64,000 bases of DNA from Sphingomonas yabuuchiae (GCF_014199595.1 NZ_JACHNX010000010.1:62001-126000), one strand, 5' to 3'; positions 1 through 8,718 are shown, numbered from the stretch's first letter. Notes: generated from the sequence alone by a model not told the origin. Made by a program: numbers and translations.

Positions 1-314
1 TCATCGGGAAACGGACGATAGCCCCAGTCATGGCCGGGATTGACGATCTCGATCCCGATGCTCGCGGAATTCACATCCTCGATCGACCGCCAGTGCGACC
101 GGCCCGCATGCCAGGCCCGCTCCGCCTCGTCGACCATGCGCAGCACGGTGCCGTCCTCGGCGACGAGATAATGGCATGATACCTTGGCCTCCGGATCGCG
201 CAGTCGGGCGATAGCCGACTCCGCATCCTGCATCCCCGTATAGTGCAATACGATCATGCTGATCGGCAGGCTACGCGCGTCGAAATTGGGTGACGGCGTG
301 TCGACGATCGTCAT
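1..314 (-). CDS. N-acetylmuramoyl-L-alanine amidase, AmpD/AmiD type (partial, 5' end)
   Basis: The first 104 residues are visible and the 3' end runs off the left edge. The ATG at 312-314 follows a strong AGGAGG ribosome site. The translation has the amidase_2 hallmarks: a zinc-ligand His in 'IVLHYTGM', then 'CHYLVAEDGTV', 'RAWHAGRSHW', 'SIGIEIVNPG' and 'HDWGYRPFP'. Such enzymes cut the bond between N-acetylmuramic acid and L-Ala in peptidoglycan fragments. No signal peptide is visible at the N terminus, so a cytoplasmic AmpD-like recycling role is more likely than an exported AmiD role. It lies 67 bases downstream of cheR on the same strand and has its own ribosome site. Confidence 0.85.
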   Translation of the reverse strand, partial: MTIVDTPSPNFDARSLPISMIVLHYTGMQDAESAIARLRDPEAKVSCHYLVAEDGTVLRMVDEAERAWHAGRSHWRSIEDVNSASIGIEIVNPGHDWGYRPFPD

Positions 315-381
315 GCAACCTCCTGAACGACCCCGGTTCGTCCGCCCCTATTAGCGGCAAGCCTCGCTCAAGGATATGGAT

Positions 382-1281
382 TCATGCACCGATCGGCGGA
401 TCCGTTACGTCGCTTTTCTGATAGACACCGCGCCCGACCGAGGCGAGCTGGAACAGGTCGGTCTGGCCGATTACCGTTTCACCAGCGCCCAGGACCAGCA
501 GGCCGGTGGGCCGCATCGCGGATGCGATGGTGCGAAAGGCGCGCTTTTTCGGCTCGGCCGCGAAATAGAGCATGACGTTGCGGCACAGCACCAGGTCGAA
601 CGATCCGCAGGGCGCCGGATCGACCGTCAGGTTCATCTGGCGGAACGAGATGTGGCGCAGCAGCTCCGACCGCACCACCCATTCGTTGTTCGGACGCCCG
701 TCGAACCAGCGGACCATCTGGCGGATGGGCAGGCCGCGCTGCACCTCGAACTGGGTGTAGCAGCCGCTGCGCGCGCGGGCGATGGCGGCTTCGGATACGT
801 CGGTCGCGATGATCTCGGGCACCGGCGTGCCTTGCGCCTGTTGCCGCTCGGCGAACATCATCGCCAGCGACAAGGGCTCCTGCCCGGTCGAGCAGCCCGC
901 GCTCCAGATGCGGGCGCGGCGCCCGTCGCGCTCCACCTCGGCGACCGTTTCGAGGATATGCTCGAAGACATGCGGATCGCGGAAGAACGAGGTTTCGCCA
1001 TTTACCAGCGCGTCGATCACGCGGCCCGCCAGCTGGGGATCGCGCCCGTCGAGGACGGCACAGACCAGCTGGTCCAGCGTTTCCATGCGCCGTTCGCGCA
1101 TTAGGGGCAGGAGTACCGTGTCGACACGGGTCGACCGATGGCTGGCGATCTGCTGGCCGGTCCGGGCCTCCAGCAGCGCACTGAGGACGGCGAGCGACTG
1201 GCCCGACATGGGGGACTGCGCCATCGCCATGCTCCCGGGTCGGACGGGGGGCGCAGGCGTCCAGCTTGAGGCCAGGACCAT
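382..1281 (-). CDS. cheR: CheR, chemotaxis receptor protein-glutamate methyltransferase
   Basis: 299 residues, the normal CheR length. An N-terminal helical CheR_N domain is followed by a SAM-dependent methyltransferase domain. Visible motifs are 'NGETSFFRD' (the catalytic Arg region), the SAM-binding 'WSAGCSTGQEP', 'IIATDVSEAA' and 'DLVLCRNVMLYF'. It methylates glutamates on chemoreceptors, opposing CheB. The ATG shares its A with the cheB TGA stop (TGATG), so translation is coupled. A second Met at residue 18 is possible, but the coupling favours the upstream start. It is the last gene of the che operon. No chemoreceptor gene is in the window. Confidence 0.93.
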   Translation of the reverse strand: MVLASSWTPAPPVRPGSMAMAQSPMSGQSLAVLSALLEARTGQQIASHRSTRVDTVLLPLMRERRMETLDQLVCAVLDGRDPQLAGRVIDALVNGETSFFRDPHVFEHILETVAEVERDGRRARIWSAGCSTGQEPLSLAMMFAERQQAQGTPVPEIIATDVSEAAIARARSGCYTQFEVQRGLPIRQMVRWFDGRPNNEWVVRSELLRHISFRQMNLTVDPAPCGSFDLVLCRNVMLYFAAEPKKRAFRTIASAMRPTGLLVLGAGETVIGQTDLFQLASVGRGVYQKSDVTDPPIGA

Positions 1282-2381
1282 CAGCAGGATCCTCCCGCCG
1301 CGATCATCGCGCCGACCGCGTCCGGGGTCATCACCAGATCGGCCAGACCGTCGGTGACGATCGCGCCGGGCATGCCCCAGACGACGGCGCTGTCCCGATC
1401 CTGTGCAACGATAGTCCCCCCTGCGGCCTTCAACATCCTGGCTCCCTCCAGTCCGTCACGCCCCATGCCCGTCAGCACGATACCCCAGGCCCGCTCGCCC
1501 CATAGCTCGGCCATCGAGGCGAACATCGGATCGACCGAAGGCAGGCAGCCGCTGCGTGCGCGCTCATGCTTCAGCCGAATCGCCGCGCTGCCATCGGTCA
1601 GCCGGACGAAGGTGACGTGTGCATCGCCGGGAGCGACGAGGATTTCGCCGGGCCGCACGCGCATCCGGTCCTGCGCCATGATGCACGGACGGTGCGCGAC
1701 GGCGGTCAGCTGCGCCGCAAAAAAGGGGATGAAGGTGGCGGGCAGATGCTGCGTCACCACGATCGGCACCGTCATCGTTGCCGGAATGGGCGCCAGCAGC
1801 TTGGCGAGCGCATGGATACCGCCGGTCGAGGCACCGATGCCGATAATGTCGGGCAAGGAACGCTGGACGGCCGGGCGCGTCCGGCTGCCCAGCGGCGAAA
1901 CCGGCGCGGGGGCGGCTTGCACGGGGCGGTCCATCGATTGGGCAAGCCCGTCGAGCTTCTGCAACAGGATGTCGCCGAACTCGGCCAGTCCCTGCGGCCG
2001 GGGCTTGTCGAGCGTATCGGCCGCGCCGTGCGCCAGCGCCTGCACCGCCGCCGCGCCCCCCGCCGGAGTCGACGCCGAGACGATGATGACGCGGGCGCCG
2101 CGCCCCGCCGTGATCAGTCGGGGCAGCGCGGTGATACCGTCGACCCCCGGCATCTCGACGTCGAGCAGGATGATATCGGCCGCATGGTCGTTCAGAAAGG
2201 TAAGGGCCGCCTCGACATGGGTGACGGCGCCGATCACACGAAACCGCTCATGCGGCTCGATCTGGCGCGCGATCAACGCCCGGGCGACCGCCGAATCGTC
2301 GACGATCAGCACCCGCGTCGGCCCATCCTGCTCATGGGTGGACGGCGAGGCCTGAAGGGCAGTCAAGGGATTGGAGCTCAT
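1281..2381 (-). CDS. cheB: CheB, chemotaxis response regulator and protein-glutamate methylesterase
   Basis: 366 residues with a receiver domain at about 22-145 and a CheB methylesterase domain at about 175-360. The phosphoacceptor is Asp74 in 'ILLDVEMPG'; acidic residues sit in 'VLIVDDSAVA'. The catalytic triad is visible as Ser185 ('GIGASTGG'), His212 ('VTQHLP') and Asp309 ('LTGMGRDG'). Once phosphorylated by CheA it removes methyl groups from receptors. It lies 30 bases downstream of cheY and its stop overlaps the cheR start. Confidence 0.95.
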   Translation of the reverse strand: MSSNPLTALQASPSTHEQDGPTRVLIVDDSAVARALIARQIEPHERFRVIGAVTHVEAALTFLNDHAADIILLDVEMPGVDGITALPRLITAGRGARVIIVSASTPAGGAAAVQALAHGAADTLDKPRPQGLAEFGDILLQKLDGLAQSMDRPVQAAPAPVSPLGSRTRPAVQRSLPDIIGIGASTGGIHALAKLLAPIPATMTVPIVVTQHLPATFIPFFAAQLTAVAHRPCIMAQDRMRVRPGEILVAPGDAHVTFVRLTDGSAAIRLKHERARSGCLPSVDPMFASMAELWGERAWGIVLTGMGRDGLEGARMLKAAGGTIVAQDRDSAVVWGMPGAIVTDGLADLVMTPDAVGAMIAAGGSC

Positions 2382-2411
2382 GGCGCGGTCCCAGGCGCAG
2401 GTCCTGCCGGA

Positions 2412-2777
2412 TCAGATCATGCCGACGAGCTGGAGCTTGCTTTCCAGCGTGTCGCGGTCGAACGGCTTCATGATATATTCGTCGGCCCCGGCATCGATCG
2501 CCGCGCGGATATGGGCCATGCCGTTTTCGGTGGTGCAGAAGACGATCCGTGGCCGCCGCGCCAGATTGGCGTCGCGCAGCGCCCGCAGGAAATCCATGCC
2601 GCTCATCACCGGCATGTTCCAGTCGAGCAGGATGACATCGGGAACCTCCTCCAGACACGCCTCCAGCGCCTCGCGGCCGTCCCCCGCCTCGCGAACCTGC
2701 AGGTCTAGCGTTTCCAATATGTGGCGCGCCACCTTGCGGATCACCTTGGAGTCATCGACGACGAGACAGGTTTTCAT
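2412..2777 (-). CDS. cheY: CheY-type single-domain response regulator
   Basis: 121 residues, receiver domain only. Asp8/Asp9 ('VVDDSKVI'), phosphoacceptor Asp52 ('LLDWNMPVMSG'), Thr82/83 ('CTTENG') and Lys104 ('YIMKPF') are all present. The start 'MKTCLVVDDS' matches the domain boundary; the reading frame stays open much further upstream, but that part has no coding character. 'LDWNMPVMSG' resembles the alphaproteobacterial CheY group related to CheYII and DivK-like regulators. It sits between cheW and cheB and is the expected phosphate acceptor from CheA, possibly also in exchange with ChpT encoded in the same operon. Confidence 0.9.
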   Translation of the reverse strand: MKTCLVVDDSKVIRKVARHILETLDLQVREAGDGREALEACLEEVPDVILLDWNMPVMSGMDFLRALRDANLARRPRIVFCTTENGMAHIRAAIDAGADEYIMKPFDRDTLESKLQLVGMI

Positions 2778-2859
2778 TCGGTACGCCCTATTCCTACCCG
2801 GATCCCAGCGGGACCTGACGTCCGAAATAGCCCCGATAAGTAACGGCCGGGTTAACTGG

Positions 2860-3288
2860 TCAGGCGACCAGCGCGACCGGCTGCGGCACGAGCTTCGCCA
2901 GGTCGAGGACCAGCAGAGGCTCTCCGTTGCGAAACACCATGCCGTTGGCGGCGCGGGACCAGCGCCCGTCCTTGGGCGCGACATGCGGCATCGGGCGCAT
3001 GTCGAACGTCTCGATATCCTCCAGCGCGTCGACCAGCATGGCATAATAATGCCCGTCCTGCCGGGTGATGACGGCGCGGCGGACATGCGAAGCGGTCGGC
3101 TCCAGCCCCAGCGCCCGGCGGGTATCGACGACGGTGATGACCCGGCTGCGCAGCGCGGTCAGCCCGCGCACCGACGGCTCGGCGCGCGGCACGGCCACGA
3201 CCTCGCCGATATCGACGACCGAATCGACCTGGTCGGCGTCGAAGACCACGCCCTGCCCGGCGATACAGGCGATCAGGAACAACGGCAT
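2860..3288 (-). CDS. cheW: CheW-like chemotaxis coupling protein
   Basis: 142 residues forming a single CheW domain: 'LFLIACIAGQGVVFDADQV', 'VPRAEPSVRGLTALRSRVI' and 'VVDTRRALGL' are the typical strands and the conserved RG/R-x-I/V-VD region. It links chemoreceptors to CheA. The ATG shares one base with the cheA stop (TGATG), so translation is coupled. The protein is short and slightly divergent, with little before the first beta strand. Confidence 0.87.
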   Translation of the reverse strand: MPLFLIACIAGQGVVFDADQVDSVVDIGEVVAVPRAEPSVRGLTALRSRVITVVDTRRALGLEPTASHVRRAVITRQDGHYYAMLVDALEDIETFDMRPMPHVAPKDGRWSRAANGMVFRNGEPLLVLDLAKLVPQPVALVA

Positions 3289-5612
3289 CAGCGGCCTCCC
3301 CGACGTGCATGACCCGCCAGCGCCGCGATCAGGGCGGAGCGGTCATAACGATAGATGCTGTCGGGATCGGCCAACCCCTCCCGGTCGCGGCGCAGGCGCA
3401 CCACGGGCGCCCCCGACGGCACGGCGGCGACGGCATCCTCCTCCATCATCAGGCGGACGGACGGGGCCTCCTCGCCATCCGGGCTGAGGGTGCAGCGATA
3501 GCCGTGCGCCTCCAGCACGGGGCGCAGGAACCGGTCCATCCACGCCGCGCCCGCACCGTCGAGCAGACAGAGCGGCGCGACCGGGCCGGTATCCGCGACG
3601 CCGGAGTCGAGGAAGAAGACCAGCGGGTCGAGGATCTCCAGCGCGCGGCCTTCCCATACGGCGATGCCCAGCACCGGGCCGCTGGTGGCGGGCGCGATCT
3701 CGGCGGGCAGATGGATGATCTCCAGCGCGCCGCCGATCGCATAGGCGCATTCGGTCTCGCCATCGGTCAGGCGCAGCACCTCGACCTCGCCATGCGCCAG
3801 CGCGTCATCGAGCGCGGCCGACTCGACATGATGAAGCGGCATGGTCGCGCCGTCGACGATCAGACGCGTGCGACCGCCCGAGCGGTGGACGGCCTCGGCC
3901 GTCGCCTTTTCGACGCGGTCGATCGCGCCCAGAGGGATGGCGCGGCGCGCGCCGTCCAGATCGTCGAACAACAGCGCGGGATTGGCGGTTTCCTGTGCGG
4001 CAGTTTCATCGGCGGCGATGATATCACGCTGGAAGCGAAGCCCGGCCGCCTGCGCCAGGCCGCCGCTGTCAAGCAGCAGCATCGGCAGGCCGCTGTCGGG
4101 CAGCGTCTGTCCGGCATAGAGGCCGGAACCCATCACCGCCGGTGCGGCGGGCTTGACCACCACTTCCTCGGTGTCGAGTACATCGTCGACCCCCAGAGCG
4201 TAATCCCCGTCCCGCGTGGATACGATCACCAGCGTCGACGGATCGCCCTGCCCGATCTCCAGGAACGACCCGAGCGGCAGCATCGGCAAGCGACGGCCGC
4301 GAACGGTCGCGACCCGGATGTCACCGACCGGATCGATGCGCACCTGTTCGCCGCGCACCTTGACGATCTCTTCGATCGCCTGGCGGGCGATGGCGAAACG
4401 CTGATCGGCGACCGCAACGATCAAGGTCGACATGATCGACAGGGTCAGCGGAACCTGGATGGTAATGACAAGGCCCCGGCCCGGCCGGTTGTCCAGTGCG
4501 ATGCGGCCACCGACATGCTCGATATTGGCGCGCACCACGTCCATGCCGACGCCGCGTCCCGACACCGCCGACACCGTGTCACGGCTCGACAGGCCGGGCT
4601 CGAACACCAGCTTCAACTTTTCGGCGGGGCTCATGCCGGCGACTTCGGCGACGGAGCGGACGTCGTTCTCGATCGCCTTGGCGGCGATGCGTGCGACATC
4701 GATGCCCGCGCCGTCATCCTCGATCTCGATCAGGATCTGGTTGCCCGACTGGCGCGCGGTGACGCAGATCTGCCCGGTCGGCGGCTTGCCCAGGCTGCGG
4801 CGCCGGGCGGGTGATTCGATGCCATGGTCGATCGCGTTGCGGATGATGTGGACCAGCGGGTCGCGCATCATCTCGATCATCTCGCGGTCGAGGTCGACGT
4901 CCGATCCCTCGATACGCAGGCTGACCGCCTTGCCCAGTTCGGCCGCCGTGTCGCGAACCATGCGGGGCAGCGCGGAGAACAGCCCGTCGATCTTCTGCAT
5001 CCGCGTCCGCGTCACCGTGTCGCGCATATCGGCAACCGTCAGCGACAGCTGGTCGAGCGCGGCCTCGACACGCGGGTCGAGCACATCGTCGCGCAGCCGC
5101 CGGGCCAGCTCGTTGCGGGCCAGCACCATGTCGGACATGCCGCTCATCATCCGGTCGAGCAGATCGACGTTCAGCCGGATACTGCGCGGCGCGGCGCGAG
5201 GGGCGACCGCGACGCGGGCCGCCGGAGCGGGGACGGCCACCTCTTCCACACGGGTCAGCGCGGCGATCAGTGCGTCGTCATCCGAATCATCGACCACGAC
5301 GTCGGCCGCAATCCCCTCGACCACCGCGCCGATCCGGTCGACGATGGCCAGCACCGCATCGACGAGCGCGGTGTCGGGCATCCGCTTGCCGTCGCGCGCG
5401 GCGGCCAGCACATCCTCGGCGGCGTGGCTCAGCTTGGCGAGGCGCGGCAGGTCCAGAAAGCCGCAGCTGCCCTTGACGGTGTGAACGAAGCGAAAAATCG
5501 CATCCAGCCGCGCACGGTCGCCGGGCGCCGCTTCCCACGCGACGATCTCGCTGGACAAAGCCTCCAGCGTTTCGCGTGTCTCGGCAATGAATTCCTGTAG
5601 CAGGTCGTCCAT
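3288..5612 (-). CDS. cheA: CheA chemotaxis histidine kinase with extended C terminus
   Basis: 774 residues from 'MDDLLQEFIAETRE', which is where the Hpt domain begins; codons further upstream lack coding character. Hpt (P1) covers about 1-105 with phospho-His44 in 'VHTVKGSC'. There is no clear P2 CheY-binding domain; a short Ala/Pro linker leads to the P3 dimerisation helices ('LLDRMMSGMSDMV'). The P4 ATPase has N-box 'HIIRNAIDHGIE', 'DDGAGID' and 'GRGVGMDVV'. P5 is CheW-like ('TLSIMSTLIVAVADQRFAI'). About 240 further residues look like a second, degenerate CheW-like module and a receiver-like remnant without an obvious phospho-Asp. It lies 73 bases downstream of chpT. Confidence 0.93.
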   Translation of the reverse strand: MDDLLQEFIAETRETLEALSSEIVAWEAAPGDRARLDAIFRFVHTVKGSCGFLDLPRLAKLSHAAEDVLAAARDGKRMPDTALVDAVLAIVDRIGAVVEGIAADVVVDDSDDDALIAALTRVEEVAVPAPAARVAVAPRAAPRSIRLNVDLLDRMMSGMSDMVLARNELARRLRDDVLDPRVEAALDQLSLTVADMRDTVTRTRMQKIDGLFSALPRMVRDTAAELGKAVSLRIEGSDVDLDREMIEMMRDPLVHIIRNAIDHGIESPARRRSLGKPPTGQICVTARQSGNQILIEIEDDGAGIDVARIAAKAIENDVRSVAEVAGMSPAEKLKLVFEPGLSSRDTVSAVSGRGVGMDVVRANIEHVGGRIALDNRPGRGLVITIQVPLTLSIMSTLIVAVADQRFAIARQAIEEIVKVRGEQVRIDPVGDIRVATVRGRRLPMLPLGSFLEIGQGDPSTLVIVSTRDGDYALGVDDVLDTEEVVVKPAAPAVMGSGLYAGQTLPDSGLPMLLLDSGGLAQAAGLRFQRDIIAADETAAQETANPALLFDDLDGARRAIPLGAIDRVEKATAEAVHRSGGRTRLIVDGATMPLHHVESAALDDALAHGEVEVLRLTDGETECAYAIGGALEIIHLPAEIAPATSGPVLGIAVWEGRALEILDPLVFFLDSGVADTGPVAPLCLLDGAGAAWMDRFLRPVLEAHGYRCTLSPDGEEAPSVRLMMEEDAVAAVPSGAPVVRLRRDREGLADPDSIYRYDRSALIAALAGHARRGGR

Positions 5613-5685
5613 AAATCCCCGAGGGAGCCCCCAGCTTCCCCGCTGAAGTCCGCTCCCTCTTGCCGCCACAAGATTAAAAGGGTGT

Positions 5686-6330
5686 TTACCCCGCGCGGAT
5701 CGCCGCGCCCAGGATCATGGTGTTGGGCGCGGGCTCCGTCACCAGCGTCATGCCGCCCAGCTCGGTGGTCAGGGTGTGGATCAGGAAGGCAGGCGCGGTC
5801 CGCGACGCCAGCGGCTCGGTGCCTTGCCCCTCCATCAGGGTGCGGCGGATTTCGGGATCGAGCAGGATGCGCGGCCCCTCGATCCGGATCGCGATCTCGA
5901 TCGCCTCCCGGCCCGCCTCGGCACCGATGTCGATCGTGCCGCCGCGCGCCAGCGCCTCGGTCGCGATCAGCGCCAGGTTCATCAGGATGCGCACCGCGGG
6001 CTTGGGCAGCGCAGGCGATTCGACCAGCCAGCCCAGCGTGGTGCGGCGATTGTCGACCAGCAGCCCCTCGATCGCGGCCTTCGCCTCGCTCATGTCCACC
6101 CGGTCGGCAAAGCCGCCGCCCGCGCCGAACGCCAGGCGAAAGAATTTCAGCTTGTTGGCCGAGGCGCGCGCGCTGTCCGCCAGCAATTCCATGCACCGCT
6201 CACGCATCGCCGGGTCGGTTTCGTCGGCCAGCAGCTCCAGCCCGTTATTGAGCGCCCCCACCGGCGACAGGAGATCGTGGCACAATCGCGAACACAACAG
6301 GCTCGCGAAATCCACCGGGCTGATGGTCAT
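5686..6330 (-). CDS. chpT: ChpT-like histidine phosphotransferase
   Basis: 214 residues. The HisKA-like dimerisation helix carries 'SRLCHDLLSPVGALNNGL' with the phosphotransfer His in 'CHDLLSP'. 'NKLKFFRLAFGAGG' and the degenerate ATPase-like C-terminal domain are characteristic of ChpT, which dimerises like a histidine kinase but does not hydrolyse ATP. In alphaproteobacteria ChpT passes phosphate from CckA to CtrA and CpdR. Its ATG overlaps the stop of the upstream JAMM gene (ATGA). Its place directly before cheA suggests co-transcription of the CtrA phosphorelay protein with chemotaxis genes. Confidence 0.88.
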   Translation of the reverse strand: MTISPVDFASLLCSRLCHDLLSPVGALNNGLELLADETDPAMRERCMELLADSARASANKLKFFRLAFGAGGGFADRVDMSEAKAAIEGLLVDNRRTTLGWLVESPALPKPAVRILMNLALIATEALARGGTIDIGAEAGREAIEIAIRIEGPRILLDPEIRRTLMEGQGTEPLASRTAPAFLIHTLTTELGGMTLVTEPAPNTMILGAAIRAG

Positions 6331-6779
6331 GAAAAATCCCTCGACAAACTAGCCCTTTCTGACGCGGGCGTGCCTTCTGTGCAAGCAAGGCGAAGCGGAT
6401 CGAAGCGCCCATGACGCTCACCCGCCGCCACCGCGCGCCAGGCGGTGACCGCTCCACCCCCGGCGATCAGCCAGATATTGCCGTCGGGCGCGGCGTCGGC
6501 GGCGTCGCGCGGCGAGGGTTCGGCAAGCCCCGTGGGATGCGAATGATAATGGCCGATCACCGCCGGGCCGCCATTCCGCGCGGCCCGGTGCGCGGCGATC
6601 AGCACGGCGGGATCGATCTCGAAACGATGGCTCGGTTCGGTCGCGACATTGGCGCAGGGGACCGCTTGCGCAACGTGATCGTCCTGCCCCAGCAACAATC
6701 CGCACACCTCATAATCGGGTGAAGCGGCCGCGCTTTTGCAAATCAGGTCCAGCGCATCGCTTGAAATCGTTACGGTCAT
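6327..6779 (-). CDS. JAMM/MPN (Mov34) domain metalloprotease-like protein
   Basis: 150 residues from the ATG at 6777-6779; a TTG two codons earlier is possible but less likely. The JAMM zinc site is complete: Glu in 'YEVCGLLLGQ' and 'HYHSHPTGLAEPSPRDAADA' (H-x-H-P-x6-PS-x2-D). Bacterial members of this family remove C-terminal peptides from sulfur-carrier or ubiquitin-like proteins. The actual substrate here is unknown and no sulfur carrier is adjacent. It is the first gene of the minus-strand operon leading into chpT and the che genes, and starts 17 bases from the divergent pseudouridine synthase gene. Confidence 0.85.
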   Translation of the reverse strand: MTVTISSDALDLICKSAAASPDYEVCGLLLGQDDHVAQAVPCANVATEPSHRFEIDPAVLIAAHRAARNGGPAVIGHYHSHPTGLAEPSPRDAADAAPDGNIWLIAGGGAVTAWRAVAAGERHGRFDPLRLACTEGTPASERASLSRDFS

Positions 6780-6796
6780 GCCCAATTACCTAAGCT

Positions 6797-7744
6797 ATGG
6801 ACCGGGGGGTTTCCATCATCGATGCGCGGATCGCGCCCACAGCGGACGGCTGGCGGTTGGACCGCGCGCTGGCCGATGCGGTGCCGACTCTGTCGCGCGA
6901 ACGGCTGAAGGTGTTGATCGCCAGCGGCGCGGTGACGCGCGACGGCGTGATGGCGCGCGACCCCGCCAAGCGGGCGGCTGGCGGCGATCTGTTCCAGGTC
7001 GCCGTGCCCGCCCCCCTGCCCGCGCATAACGAGCCGCAGGATATCCCGCTCGTCATCGCCTATGAGGACGAGCATCTGATCGTGCTCGACAAGCCCGCCG
7101 GGCTGGTCGTGCATCCGGCGGCCGGGAATTTCGACGGGACTTTGGTCAACGCGCTGCTCCATCATTGCGGCGGGTCGCTGTCGGGCATCGGCGGCGTCGC
7201 GCGGCCGGGGATCGTCCACCGGATCGACAAGGACACGTCGGGCCTGATGGTCGCGGCGAAGACCGACCGCACGCATGAGGGGCTGGCCAAGCAGTTCGCG
7301 GCGCACTCGATCGACCGCCGCTATCGCGCGATCACCGGCGGCATCCCGCGCCCTGCCGACGGCACGGTCGACGCGCCCCTCGCGCGCAGCCCGCAGAACC
7401 GCAAGAAGGTGGCGATCGTGCAGGGCGGTAAGCGGGCCGTGACGCATTACCGCACCATCGAAAAGCTGAACAACGCCGCGCTGGTCGAATGCCGTCTGGA
7501 GACGGGGCGCACGCATCAGGTGCGCGTGCATATGCAATCGCTGGGTCACGCCTTGCTGGGCGACCCGGTTTATGGTAGAACAAAGGGTGCTCAAAAAGCC
7601 CTGCTCGATGAACTCGATTTCCGGCGCCAAGCCCTGCACGCGGCGCATCTGGGCTTTATTCATCCCATAAGCGGCAACGCTTTGGCGTTTGAGAGCCCGA
7701 TGCCGCCCGACATGCAGGAACTGTTCAGTCGGCTTCACGTATAG
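6797..7744 (+). CDS. rluD: RluD-family 23S rRNA pseudouridine synthase
   Basis: 315 residues. An N-terminal S4 RNA-binding domain at about 18-75 ('RLDRALADAVPTLSRERLK') precedes the PseudoU_synth_2 catalytic domain. The catalytic Asp144 lies in 'HRIDKDTSGLMV'; 'LVVHPAAGN' and 'RTHQVRVHMQSLGHALLGD' complete the family motifs. By family it should isomerise uridines in helix 69 of 23S rRNA. The S4 domain and length fit RluD or RluC better than RluA; the exact position specificity is inferred. It is immediately followed by rpoH. Confidence 0.88.
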   Translation: MDRGVSIIDARIAPTADGWRLDRALADAVPTLSRERLKVLIASGAVTRDGVMARDPAKRAAGGDLFQVAVPAPLPAHNEPQDIPLVIAYEDEHLIVLDKPAGLVVHPAAGNFDGTLVNALLHHCGGSLSGIGGVARPGIVHRIDKDTSGLMVAAKTDRTHEGLAKQFAAHSIDRRYRAITGGIPRPADGTVDAPLARSPQNRKKVAIVQGGKRAVTHYRTIEKLNNAALVECRLETGRTHQVRVHMQSLGHALLGDPVYGRTKGAQKALLDELDFRRQALHAAHLGFIHPISGNALAFESPMPPDMQELFSRLHV

Positions 7745-7810
7745 CAGAAGACCGCCTCGCGCCCGCGATGGGCCGGACGGAATGACGCTCCAGAAAGGGA
7801 GATAAGGATC

Positions 7811-8716
7811 ATGGCAAAAGGCAGCAACGTCCCGGCGACGATTCCTGCACTGGGCGGGGAGCAGTCGCTCAACCGCTACCTCGCCGAGATCAAGAAATTC
7901 CCGATCCTTGCCCCGGAGCAGGAATATATGCTCGCCAAGCGCTTTCAGGAGCATGGCGACCCCGAGGCGGCGGCCCAGCTCGTCACCTCGCACCTGCGTC
8001 TCGTGGCGAAGATCGCGATGGGTTATCGCGGCTATGGCCTGCCCACCTCCGAACTGATCTCGGAGGGCAATATCGGCCTGATGCAGGGCGTGAAGAAGTT
8101 CGAGCCGGATCGCGGCTTCCGCCTGGCGACCTATGCGATGTGGTGGATCCGCGCCTCGATCCAGGAATATATCCTGCGTTCGTGGAGCCTAGTGAAGATG
8201 GGCACCACCGCAGCCCAGAAGAAGCTGTTCTTCAACCTGCGCCGGATGAAGTCGAAGCTCGACGCGTTCGAGGACGGCGACCTGCGGCCCGAGGACGTGA
8301 CCAAGATCGCCACCGATCTGGGCGTCAACGAGGACGAGGTCATCAGCATGAACCGCCGCATGGCGATGGGGGGCGACACGTCGCTCAACGTCTCGATGCG
8401 CGAGGATGGCGAGGGCCAGTGGCAGGACTGGCTGGCCGATGACGCACCGCTCCAGGACAGTGTCGTCGCCGAGCAGCAGGAGGCGGACGTCCGCCATGAT
8501 ATGCTGGTCAGCGCGATGGACGATCTGAACGATCGCGAGAAGCATATCCTGACCGAGCGTCGCCTGACCGACGATCCCAAGACGCTGGAAGAGCTGAGCC
8601 AGGTCTACGGCGTCAGCCGCGAGCGCGTCCGCCAGATCGAGGTGCGCGCGTTCGAGAAGCTGCAAAAGGCGATGATGCGCATCGCCGGTGAAAAGCGGCT
8701 GTTGGCGGCCGCCTGA
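7811..8716 (+). CDS. rpoH: RNA polymerase sigma-32 factor RpoH
   Basis: 301 residues, normal for RpoH. Region 1.2/2 includes 'LNRYLAEIKKFPILAPEQEY' and the RpoH-box-type stretch 'QKKLFFNLRRMK'. Core-binding region 2 is 'ISEGNIGLMQGVKKFEPDRG' with 'LATYAMWWIRASIQEYI', and region 4 has 'VYGVSRERVRQIEVRAFEKL'. It directs transcription of heat-shock genes. The ATG follows GGAG at 7798-7801. Alphaproteobacteria often carry two rpoH copies; only one is in this window. No obvious RNA thermometer was resolved in the 66-base leader. Confidence 0.95.
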   Translation: MAKGSNVPATIPALGGEQSLNRYLAEIKKFPILAPEQEYMLAKRFQEHGDPEAAAQLVTSHLRLVAKIAMGYRGYGLPTSELISEGNIGLMQGVKKFEPDRGFRLATYAMWWIRASIQEYILRSWSLVKMGTTAAQKKLFFNLRRMKSKLDAFEDGDLRPEDVTKIATDLGVNEDEVISMNRRMAMGGDTSLNVSMREDGEGQWQDWLADDAPLQDSVVAEQQEADVRHDMLVSAMDDLNDREKHILTERRLTDDPKTLEELSQVYGVSRERVRQIEVRAFEKLQKAMMRIAGEKRLLAAA

Positions 8717-8718
8717 GC

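Noticed and set aside
2838..2858. TAA-containing half-sites resembling a CtrA box (TTAA-N7-TTAA) upstream of cheY
   Set aside because: The left half is GTAAC and the spacing is off by one; only one half-site is correct.
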